Assembly: GCF_002966125.1 (NCBI RefSeq)
Contig: NZ_CP027062.1
Coordinates: 434,001-498,000 of the forward strand
Length of the DNA stretch: 64,000 nt
Direction: 5' to 3'
Origin: Pukyongia salina
Lineage (GTDB): Bacteria > Bacteroidota > Bacteroidia > Flavobacteriales > Flavobacteriaceae
In this document: positions 27,447 through 34,409 of the stretch, in pieces
Layout of the letters: each line of letters begins with the position of its first letter
How positions within the stretch are numbered: position 1 is the stretch's first letter
The notes under the pieces: generated by a model
Seen by the model: the letters and a program-made list of their open reading frames with translations, nothing else
What the model was told of the DNA's origin: nothing
Database searches by the model: none
Position numbers and translations under genes: made by a program

Positions 27447-28352
27447 TTGGAGGCAGCAAACAAAAAACTTTTCGAATTATTGAAACAAGCCGTTTCGGAT
27501 ACTTTTCTGAAAGAAAATCACGCTCCTATAGCAATTGGTGACTGGAAAGGTGAAGAGATAGAAAGATTTCAGGAAGATCTGTTTGTACATACACGTGGAC
27601 GGGTGAGCGAGAAGTGGTTTTATACCTATTTTAAGAATGAGGCCGAAAAACTTCCCAGGATAGATATGCTCAACTTGCTGAGTGAATACGCCGGATACGA
27701 AAATTGGAACACTTTCAGGAGTAAACATGGTGAGCTTCTTGCTTTAGAAGAAAACCCAAAACGTAAGAACAATAAGTTTTTGTGGTTGTTCCTGCCGGTC
27801 CTTCCAATCCTGATAGCTATGTATTTTTTACTGAATTCTGAAAACAGTTTCCGATTCTGTATGATCGATGAAGATCGAGGCGAACCTATTACCCAGATTC
27901 CGCTGGATGTTAAGATCCTTTCTGAAGGCCAATCCCCTATCTATCTAAAAACTGATAGTAGCGGATGTTTCGAATATTCCAGTAAAGAAAAAATAATTCG
28001 TTTTGTGGTGCAGTCGCCTTACCATAAAACAGACACCATCATCAGGCACATAGATGCGAATGAAAATGCCAACGTACCTCTCGCCACAGATGATTACGCG
28101 CTGATGCTCCGGTATTACAGCAATGGGAATCTAGGAGAGCTACAAAAACGCAAACAACAATTGAACAATCTCATTGCAGATGATGCGCAGATCTACCAGA
28201 TATTTCCAGCACAGTCTGGTATTGAGTTATATTCGAAAGAAGAGTTTATAAATAAACTTACCGTCCCTACAAGTAGCTTGAAAAACATCAATATCCTGGA
28301 CAAGCGATACAGGGACGGAAAGATCGTGAAACTAAAATTCAGTATAGAATGA
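27447..28352 (+). CDS. Unknown single-pass membrane protein with N-terminal 'GY-x-x-W' domain, TTG start
   Basis: A 301-residue protein. The first 90 residues (GRVSEKWFYTYFKNEAEKLP, LNLLSEYAGYENWNTFRSKH) match the cytoplasmic helical module at the start of many Bacteroidota proteins, where 'LSETTLKRLYGF' is followed by 'L-x-x-Y-x-GY-x-x-W-x-x-F'. A transmembrane helix (FLWLFLPVLPILIAMYFLL, about 109-127) leads to an outer domain with a carboxypeptidase-regulatory-like strand pattern (IYLKTDSSGCFEYS). Initiation must be TTG at 27447 because a TAG precedes it by three bases in frame and the next ATG is 75 codons downstream. It overlaps the next gene by four bases. Function unknown. Confidence 0.75.
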   Translation: MEAANKKLFELLKQAVSDTFLKENHAPIAIGDWKGEEIERFQEDLFVHTRGRVSEKWFYTYFKNEAEKLPRIDMLNLLSEYAGYENWNTFRSKHGELLALEENPKRKNNKFLWLFLPVLPILIAMYFLLNSENSFRFCMIDEDRGEPITQIPLDVKILSEGQSPIYLKTDSSGCFEYSSKEKIIRFVVQSPYHKTDTIIRHIDANENANVPLATDDYALMLRYYSNGNLGELQKRKQQLNNLIADDAQIYQIFPAQSGIELYSKEEFINKLTVPTSSLKNINILDKRYRDGKIVKLKFSIE

Positions 28353-28852
28353 GAGCTATATATTACATACTGCTAAGTTTTTTATTGTGGGCCTGCAATA
28401 GTGGTACTCAAACAGATACCCTGGAGAAAATGGAGGCCGAAGAAGCGGTTTCTGTTTCGGAAGCGGATATGAGCGAAGAAACTACTCTTTCTTTGGATGG
28501 TACTCTTCTGTATGATAAGATTATTACTCAGAAGCTTCAGGAATATGTTGATTTACAAAATTTACTGATAGAACATCCCGAATTTAGAGGGGAACTTCAA
28601 AAATCTTTGGAACAATTAGCCAGGGATAGTCTTATCTTTAGTGCTAACGAAGCGGTTACGATCTCGGATATTACACGGATGGATGATGCTGAGATAGTTT
28701 CAGATTCGCTTAAACGGATTCCTTTCAGCTTTAATATAGTGACGGAATCCGGGACGCGCAAGGACAGCCTGATCGCCGTGATAAGAACAAAAACCGTACA
28801 AATAGACGGAGTGAATATGGACTCATATAAAATTTCCTTCGAACCTCAATAA
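28349..28852 (+). CDS. Lipoprotein of unknown function, coupled to the upstream membrane protein
   Basis: A 167-residue lipoprotein (MRAIYYILLSFLLWAC, Cys16) starting inside the stop of the upstream gene (ATGA). The mature protein opens with an acidic linker (EKMEAEEAVSVSEADMSEE), then a small alpha/beta domain (LQEYVDLQNLLIEHPEFRGE; IPFSFNIVTESGTRKDSLIA). No family recognised. Coupling suggests that the two proteins work together in the envelope. Confidence 0.75.
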   Translation: MRAIYYILLSFLLWACNSGTQTDTLEKMEAEEAVSVSEADMSEETTLSLDGTLLYDKIITQKLQEYVDLQNLLIEHPEFRGELQKSLEQLARDSLIFSANEAVTISDITRMDDAEIVSDSLKRIPFSFNIVTESGTRKDSLIAVIRTKTVQIDGVNMDSYKISFEPQ

Positions 28853-28910
28853 CATAACGTGACCAGTAATTAAATCGAGGGAAGTTTTAGCCAAATGAAA
28901 AACCCGGAAA

Positions 28911-30092
28911 ATGGTATCCACCAAAAATACACGAATCCAGTCCATCGATATCCTAAGAGGAATCGTAATGGTGATCATGGCCCTGGACCATGTGCGCGAC
29001 TATTTTCATGCAGGAGCATTTGTGTCGGACCCCAGTAATCTGGAAACCACTACCCCCATACTTTTCTTTACGCGATTTATCACACATTTCTGTGCACCGG
29101 TGTTTGTATTCCTGGCGGGAACCTCGGCGTTTTTATACGGCCGGAATAAAACCAAAAACCAGCTGTTCAGGTTTTTATTTACCCGCGGACTATGGCTCAT
29201 ATTTATAGAGATCACATTGATGAGTTTTCTTTGGTGGTTCGATATCAAATTCCAATTTTTCAATTTACAGGTGATATGGGCCATTGGCCTTTGTATGGTT
29301 GTACTTTCTTTCCTGATCTATCTGCCGATAAAGGCATTAATACCCTTAGGCCTGTTGATTGTGTTCGGGCATAATCTATTGGACGGTATAACAGTTGAAG
29401 GAAACGGCCCAGGCTCGATCCTTTGGTATATACTGCATCAATCGGCTTTTATACAATTTGGAGATACATGGGTAAGCTTTCTTTATCCAATACTTCCTTG
29501 GATAGGTGTGATCGTTTTGGGTTATTCCTTCGGAACCCTGTATCATCGCGAATATCATGCCCCTACACGTAAGAGGTGGTTACTTTACCTCGGGATTGGG
29601 TCTACTGTTCTATTTATCGTTCTAAGAGGAATAAATATCTATGGCGATATGATACCATGGGCTGTTCAGCAAAACAATACTTATACTGTACTTTCATTTT
29701 TACAACTAACAAAATATCCGCCGTCCTTATTGTTCTTACTGGTAACCCTGGGGCCCTCTTTTCTTTTTCTTTATGTTGCTGAAAAAGTACGTACTCCTGC
29801 GTCCAGATTCTTCCTGGTCTATGGAAGAGTACCGTTCTTCTATTATGTTTTACATGTGCTGCTGATTCACCTTGCAGCGATGGCCGGTCTGGTATTGACC
29901 GGAAAAGACTGGCAACTAATGATACTCACCATGGAGAGCTTTATGAGTGGCGAACTGGCGGGATATGGATATTCCCTGGGCGTAACATACCTGGTATGGA
30001 TATGTATTGTGCTGGCCTTGTACCCTGTTTGCAATTGGTATATGAAATATAAGGCGAATAACAGGGACAAGTGGTGGTTGAGTTATTTGTAG
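28911..30092 (+). CDS. Heparan-alpha-glucosaminide N-acetyltransferase-like membrane protein (DUF1624)
   Basis: A 393-residue polytopic protein with the DUF1624/HGSNAT catalytic-type start RIQSIDILRGIVMVIMALDHV followed by about ten membrane helices. Conserved spots are the DHVRDYFH motif (candidate acetyl-accepting His), FCAPVFVFLAGTSAFLYG, LPWIGVIVLGYSFG and GRVPFFYYVLHVLLIH. The family moves acyl groups across membranes in lysosomal HGSNAT; in bacteria the acceptor is usually unknown. A weak terminator follows. Confidence 0.88.
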   Translation: MVSTKNTRIQSIDILRGIVMVIMALDHVRDYFHAGAFVSDPSNLETTTPILFFTRFITHFCAPVFVFLAGTSAFLYGRNKTKNQLFRFLFTRGLWLIFIEITLMSFLWWFDIKFQFFNLQVIWAIGLCMVVLSFLIYLPIKALIPLGLLIVFGHNLLDGITVEGNGPGSILWYILHQSAFIQFGDTWVSFLYPILPWIGVIVLGYSFGTLYHREYHAPTRKRWLLYLGIGSTVLFIVLRGINIYGDMIPWAVQQNNTYTVLSFLQLTKYPPSLLFLLVTLGPSFLFLYVAEKVRTPASRFFLVYGRVPFFYYVLHVLLIHLAAMAGLVLTGKDWQLMILTMESFMSGELAGYGYSLGVTYLVWICIVLALYPVCNWYMKYKANNRDKWWLSYL

Positions 30093-30103
30093 TGTCAAAA
30101 GTA

Positions 30104-30140
30104 GAAACCGCCTCTGCGTGAGCATTACAGAAGCGGTTTC
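30104..30140. terminator. Hairpin between convergent genes
   Basis: Stem GAAACCGCCTCTG / CAGAAGCGGTTTC (one G-U) with an 11-base loop, between the DUF1624 gene and the fasciclin gene. No strong T-run, so termination efficiency is uncertain. Confidence 0.55.
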
Positions 30141-30184
30141 AGAATTAACAACTAACTAAATTCAAATAAACATCATAACCATTA

Positions 30185-32023
30185 CTATTGTGGAAGTAAT
30201 ACTTTATCGATGGCATGTACCACCCCGTTAGCTGCCTGAACATTGGTTACTATTATATTACTAATACGACCGTTCTGGTCTGTGATGGTGGCATTAGTTG
30301 CATTGATAACTATATCGTCACCCAATGTGGAAACTGTTCCGTCTACAAGGTTTTCCTCGCGTACATTGGCACCTGCGATCACGTGCGTATTTAAAGTAGC
30401 GGTTAAGGTGGCAGTATCAATATCATCCAAACTAGAAATTCCTAATTCTGTTAATAGATCTTCGAAAGCCGTGTTTGTAGGGGCGAATACTGTGAATGGT
30501 GCTGGACTTGTTCCATTGGCCGTACTTAGAACAGAAACAAAATCGGGTTGATCGGGTCTGGTAAGAGCAGAGACCAATGTGCCAAAGGTAGGGTCGGCCA
30601 CAGCAAAAGTAACGACGGTTGGCAAGGCTATTACCGAGTCCACAATATGTACTACCCCGTTGGCAGCGTTAATATCGGCGGTTGTAACCGTTGAGATACC
30701 ATTAAGCGTAACTCCACTTTCCGTATTTATATACAAACTCAAGTTATTGGCAGACGTTCCGTAAGTAGCCAGTGTCGAAGTATAAGACGTACTTAAACTT
30801 GAGGATAACACAGTTCCTGTCAAGGCATGATTGAGGATTACCTGAGTGAGTACATCTACCGGGACATCGGACAGGCTGGCGAACCCATTAGCTGTGAGGA
30901 ATAAATCGAAAGCGGAATTAACAGGTGCAAAAACTGTGAATTCGGCATTTCTGTCATCCAATACAGTATCAAGTCCTGTTATGGTAAGCGCCTCAGCTAG
31001 TGAAGATAAATCGGCAGTCATCATGGCCAATCCTGCAATTGTAGGATCCACTATGTCTATAACTTCTTGTGGTAGTAGAACCTTATCAATGGCATGGATC
31101 ACACCATTAGAGGTTTGAACATTGGTAACCGAAATATTAGCAGGCATTCCCGTAGCATCGATGATCTGAGGACCATTAGCAAGTGAAATAGTAATATCCT
31201 CACCCTGGAAGGTTGTAGCCGTCTGTCCGTCGGTTAGATCTTCGGCTCGGACATTGACACCAGCCAGAACGTGATAGTTCAATACAAGCTGAAGAACCGG
31301 TTGCGGTATGTCGCTTAAGGATGAATATCCTAGTGTTGTAAGTAGATTGTTGAATGCGGCATTGTCTGGAGCAAATACGGTAAAGGGTGATGATGCCGTT
31401 CCTGACAATAATGCCACATAATCGATGTTGGCGTCGGATGCAGCAATTAAAGCTTCAACCAGAATAGAAAATCCAGAGTTCGCTGTTGCCTGGGTTACTA
31501 TTGTAGGTATTCCGATAACTGCATCTACAGCGTGAATAACCCCGTTACTAACAGCTACATCGGGAGTGGTGACAGATGCTTCATTATTAATACGCACACC
31601 GGCACTTGTATCCACATAAAGACTTAGATTATTAGTGGTTGTCCCGAACGTGGCCAGAGAATTAATATATCCGGTACTTAAGCTAGCCGAATCATTATTG
31701 CCAGGGACAACGTGATTTAACAGGACATTGGTAAGCACATCTACCGGTACATCATCCAGACTGGCGAAACCGTTAGCATTTAAGAAAGCTTCGAATGCTA
31801 CATTATTTGGTGCAAAAACTGTGTATTCTGTACTTCCATCCAGAGTTTCCACCAGTCCTGTGCGCACTAGAGCCGCTTGCATTGATGAGTAATCCGGATT
31901 GTTCTGCACAAAAGCAGCGATAGTTACTTCTCCAGCGTTTACATCGCCGTTATCGTCATCGCTACAGGAAGTAGCAAAAACCGTAAGAAAAACTATTAGC
32001 GATAATTTCAAAAGATTTTTCAT
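30185..32023 (-). CDS. Lipoprotein with four fasciclin (FAS1) domains
   Basis: A 612-residue lipoprotein (MKNLLKLSLIVFLTVFATSC, Cys20) with four FAS1 domains of about 140 residues in an A-B-A'-B' order. Each has the FAS1 'TVFAP-N-AF' and 'NGVIHAIDKVLLP' motifs: domain 1 from about 33 (EYTVFAPNNVAFEAFLNANG), 2 from about 175 (PFTVFAPDNAAFNNLL), 3 from about 325 (EFTVFAPVNSAFDLFLTANG), 4 from about 470 (PFTVFAPTNTAFEDLL). Units 1/3 and 2/4 are most alike, so a two-domain block was duplicated. FAS1 domains mediate adhesion to matrix or polysaccharide. A possible ECF-type promoter precedes it, see 32054-32084. Confidence 0.92.
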   Translation of the reverse strand: MKNLLKLSLIVFLTVFATSCSDDDNGDVNAGEVTIAAFVQNNPDYSSMQAALVRTGLVETLDGSTEYTVFAPNNVAFEAFLNANGFASLDDVPVDVLTNVLLNHVVPGNNDSASLSTGYINSLATFGTTTNNLSLYVDTSAGVRINNEASVTTPDVAVSNGVIHAVDAVIGIPTIVTQATANSGFSILVEALIAASDANIDYVALLSGTASSPFTVFAPDNAAFNNLLTTLGYSSLSDIPQPVLQLVLNYHVLAGVNVRAEDLTDGQTATTFQGEDITISLANGPQIIDATGMPANISVTNVQTSNGVIHAIDKVLLPQEVIDIVDPTIAGLAMMTADLSSLAEALTITGLDTVLDDRNAEFTVFAPVNSAFDLFLTANGFASLSDVPVDVLTQVILNHALTGTVLSSSLSTSYTSTLATYGTSANNLSLYINTESGVTLNGISTVTTADINAANGVVHIVDSVIALPTVVTFAVADPTFGTLVSALTRPDQPDFVSVLSTANGTSPAPFTVFAPTNTAFEDLLTELGISSLDDIDTATLTATLNTHVIAGANVREENLVDGTVSTLGDDIVINATNATITDQNGRISNIIVTNVQAANGVVHAIDKVLLPQ

Positions 32024-32053
32024 AGTAATTTGTTTAGATTAATGTGTTTAGGC

Positions 32054-32084
32054 ATAAAACAATCATTTAAAATAAATTACTACT
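32054..32084 (-). promoter_or_regulatory. Candidate ECF-type promoter of the fasciclin gene
   Basis: On the minus strand AGTAGTAATTT, 11 bases, TTGTTTTAT. It matches the cassette 1 promoters (GGTAGGAATTT, 11 bases, TTGTTATAT) at 9 of 11 and 8 of 9 positions with the same spacing, and lies 30 bases before the ATG. Less certain than the paired sites because the first G and the sixth base differ and the region is AT-rich. Confidence 0.45.
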
Positions 32085-32149
32085 GGCAAATCCGACTTTA
32101 ATAATTGTTTAACTTTTTTAGTTAAATATTAAACAAAATTAAATTAGAT

Positions 32150-32176
32150 AAAACAAAAACCCTCCTTGCGGAGGGC
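32150..32176 (-). terminator. Terminator of the cassette 1 lipoprotein
   Basis: On the minus strand CCCTCC-GCAA-GGAGGG followed by TTTTTGTTTT, 28 bases after the stop of the lipoprotein gene at 32204. It separates that gene from the fasciclin gene downstream. Confidence 0.8.
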
Positions 32177-32203
32177 CAATTAACATAACTAAACATAAGT
32201 GGG

Positions 32204-32854
32204 TTACTCACAAAACGGTATCATGCTTAAAATCTCTGTCTTTAAAGCATCATTTGAATTGATTGTGAGAACAACCTCATTTTGCATTCGTAGCTGAATC
32301 GGGTATTGTATACTGGCTATTCGATCTCCCTCGAAACCAACAATCGATTGAAAAGTCTGTTTGTCGTGTTCGAAAATGATGGTTTCGAAACTCGAATTGG
32401 ACGGATCGTACACCGAAATTCGAACCGGATATATAATATCTACACAGTTTATAATATCGTTATAAAGCGAGCCATTGGCACATAGATCGATCAATTGATT
32501 GAATGCAGTTACATCCGGAACCTCGGCTTGCAGGTAATCGGCAAAGGTGATGTTCACAGGAAACTCGGGTATAAGTTCATCCCCATTTTTGAAGATTGCA
32601 AGATCATCAATTGAATTTACCGGATATGGATACCCATTATAGTAACAGGTATATGGAAAATCTATACTAAAACAGGAGGAATTGTCTACTATATCGTCAA
32701 AGGAGCCGTCGTGAGAGACCACAGACATGAGCAAGGATTTCAGCTGTCTATCATCGGTAAAAGCTTCATCATCCTCTCCCTCTACTATGGTTAGCTCTTC
32801 TTTCTGACAACCAGCGATCATCACTAACATCATAAAATACACAATGTATTTCAT
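32204..32854 (-). CDS. Four-repeat 'FPxTV' lipoprotein, divergent partner of ECF cassette 1
   Basis: A 216-residue lipoprotein (MKYIVYFMMLVMIAGC, Cys16) with an acidic linker (VEGEDDEAFTDD) and then SFDDIVDNSSC. From there four strand-turn-helix units of about 35 residues follow, each with a 'P-[ITV]-x-[VIC]' strand: SIDFPYTCYYNGYPYPV, IPEFPVNITFADYLQAEV, IIYPVRISVYDPSNSSF and IASIQYPIQLRMQNEVVLTI. The same order (SIDDIIDGNSC, then four units) is found in the lipoprotein at 39581-41359, so the two are paralogues. The gene is divergent from an ECF sigma gene and preceded by a promoter matching that of the adjacent fecR. Role inferred: surface lipoprotein regulated with the cassette 1 receptor. 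Confidence 0.82.
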   Translation of the reverse strand: MKYIVYFMMLVMIAGCQKEELTIVEGEDDEAFTDDRQLKSLLMSVVSHDGSFDDIVDNSSCFSIDFPYTCYYNGYPYPVNSIDDLAIFKNGDELIPEFPVNITFADYLQAEVPDVTAFNQLIDLCANGSLYNDIINCVDIIYPVRISVYDPSNSSFETIIFEHDKQTFQSIVGFEGDRIASIQYPIQLRMQNEVVLTINSNDALKTEILSMIPFCE

Positions 32855-32870
32855 CTTTTCCTTTTTGGTA

Positions 32871-32901
32871 ATATAACAACTAATGTATAAAAATTCCTAC
32901 C
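32871..32901 (-). promoter_or_regulatory. ECF cassette 1 promoter, lipoprotein side
   Basis: On the minus strand GGTAGGAATTT, 11 bases, TTGTTATAT, ending 17 bases before the ATG. Both elements and the spacing are identical to the promoter upstream of fecR at 33464-33494, and unlike the TAnnTTTG housekeeping type. Presumed target of the sigma factor at 32938-33453. Confidence 0.8.
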
Positions 32902-32915
32902 CCATTTTATATTTT

Positions 32916-32923
32916 TATATTTA
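32916..32923 (+). promoter_or_regulatory. Housekeeping-like -7 element of sigma gene 1
   Basis: TATATTTA, one base off TAnnTTTG, 14 bases before the sigma ATG; implies a very short leader. No ECF-type site faces the sigma gene. Confidence 0.5.
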
Positions 32924-32937
32924 CTGAAATTCACACA

Positions 32938-33453
32938 ATGCCCACACCTCTTTTCAAGAATGTCTGCGACGAGCAGTTCTTTTCGAAATTGTATGACCAA
33001 TATTCGAAGGATCTTCACGACTTCATCTATTACAAATATGGAGAGCATTTCGATCCTGAAGATAAGGTGCATGAGGCATTTATAAAGCTCTGGAAAAATT
33101 GTAAGCGTGTGGCTCCGGATAAAGCGAAAAGCTTCCTATTTACCGTGATTAATAATATTACGCTCAATGATATAAAACACAAAAAAGTGGTTTTAAAGCA
33201 CCAAAAATTAAAACCAAAAGAGCATACCCACGAAACTCCTCAGTTCATTATGGAGGAAACAGAATATCTGGAAAAATATCAGGCAGCCCTGGCAAAATTA
33301 CCCGAAGGACAGCGGGTTGCATTTCTACTTAATCGCGTGGAAGGGAAGCGGCATAAGGAAATTGCCGAAATGCTCAATATCTCGCGAAAGGCTGTTGAAA
33401 AAAGGATTTATACCGCCCTGGAAAAACTGCGGCGGGAAATTGATGGAATTTAA
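32938..33453 (+). CDS. ECF sigma factor, FecI-like (cassette 1)
   Basis: A 171-residue RNA polymerase sigma-70 factor of the ECF class. Region 2 is FFSKLYDQYSKDLHDFIYYK ... DKVHEAFIKLWKNC (-10 recognition), followed by KAKSFLFTVINNITLNDIKH; region 4.2 is LPEGQRVAFLLNRVEGKRHK and EIAEMLNISRKAVEKRIYTA (-35 recognition helix-turn-helix). It is followed by its FecR anti-sigma partner and an STN-type receptor, the classical cell-surface signalling arrangement. Paralogous to the sigma factors at 41471 and 55296; the recognition helix differs among the three (NISRKAVEKRI, NISVKAVEKRM, GISEKAAGKRI), in keeping with their different promoters. Confidence 0.93.
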   Translation: MPTPLFKNVCDEQFFSKLYDQYSKDLHDFIYYKYGEHFDPEDKVHEAFIKLWKNCKRVAPDKAKSFLFTVINNITLNDIKHKKVVLKHQKLKPKEHTHETPQFIMEETEYLEKYQAALAKLPEGQRVAFLLNRVEGKRHKEIAEMLNISRKAVEKRIYTALEKLRREIDGI

Positions 33454-33463
33454 TTGAGATCGA

Positions 33464-33494
33464 GGTAGGAATTTCACAAGTTCGATTGTTATAT
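33464..33494 (+). promoter_or_regulatory. ECF cassette 1 promoter, fecR side
   Basis: GGTAGGAATTT, 11 bases, TTGTTATAT, ending 15 bases before the fecR ATG. Identical elements and spacing to the divergent site at 32871-32901. Confidence 0.8.
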
Positions 33495-33509
33495 ACATAG
33501 AAATTAACT

Positions 33510-34409
33510 ATGAAAAAGAAGGATTTAATTTCTAAATGGTTAAACTTTAACCTTAGTGATGAGGAACTGGAAACATTTAACAACTTAGATGTTTCCTCTT
33601 CCTATCACCGTATAGACCGGGCTGCTAAACACTTCAAAGCGCCGGATTTCGACCGAGAATCAAGCTATTACCGTCTTGAGAAAAAGCTAGGAACCAAGAG
33701 GTCTTCACGAAAGATAAACTACTATGTTTCCGGTATTGCCGCGACTCTAATTGTTGCATTTGGACTATTCTATTTTCTCAATAATTCATCGGATGTGGAA
33801 TATCTCGCGGCCAACAGTGAGACCACCCAATTCATTTTACCGGACAATTCAGAAGTTGTTCTAAATTCCGGATCCTCCGTCTCATTCAACCAAAAAAATT
33901 GGGCTAAAGAACGCCAGCTCAAACTGGATGGAGAAGCCTATTTTAAAGTAGCTAAAGGCGAAACTTTTACCGTTTATACATCGCAGGGTAGCGTTTCGGT
34001 GCTGGGAACACAATTCAAGGTGAACGACCGAAAAGATTATTTCGAGGTAAGCTGCTACGAGGGATTAGTGAAGGTAATATACCAGGGAAAAGAACAACAT
34101 CTTTCGGCGGGAAAGGTCTTTAAAGCTTTTGATGATCGGTTTGTGGATGAAACTACCTCAGCGAGTAAACCCGCCTGGCTTGAACAAAAATCTACTTTTA
34201 AGAGTATACCTTATCGCTTCGTTCTGCAGGAATTGGAGCGGCAATTCGATATTGTGATTTCGGGAGCAGGAACAGACTATGACACCTTGTTTACCGGAAG
34301 TTTCAACAACGAAAACCTCGAAACTGCCTTGCAGGCTGTTACTATTCCCCTTAACTTGTCTTATTCTATTAATGGTAAAAATGTGGTTCTTAAAATTAAC
34401 CAACAGTGA
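33510..34409 (+). CDS. FecR-type anti-sigma factor (cassette 1)
   Basis: A 299-residue single-pass membrane protein. The cytoplasmic N-terminus (MKKKDLISKWLNFNLSDEEL, to about 70) should hold the sigma factor; one transmembrane helix follows (YYVSGIAATLIVAFGLFYFL, about 71-91). The periplasmic part contains the FecR domain (FILPDNSEVVLNSGSSVSFN, LDGEAYFKVAKGETFTVYTS, SVLGTQFKVN) and a C-terminal STN-like DUF4974 domain (FTGSFNNENLETALQAVTIP). It receives the signal from the STN domain of the receptor downstream. The receptor gene starts within its stop codon. Confidence 0.93.
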   Translation: MKKKDLISKWLNFNLSDEELETFNNLDVSSSYHRIDRAAKHFKAPDFDRESSYYRLEKKLGTKRSSRKINYYVSGIAATLIVAFGLFYFLNNSSDVEYLAANSETTQFILPDNSEVVLNSGSSVSFNQKNWAKERQLKLDGEAYFKVAKGETFTVYTSQGSVSVLGTQFKVNDRKDYFEVSCYEGLVKVIYQGKEQHLSAGKVFKAFDDRFVDETTSASKPAWLEQKSTFKSIPYRFVLQELERQFDIVISGAGTDYDTLFTGSFNNENLETALQAVTIPLNLSYSINGKNVVLKINQQ

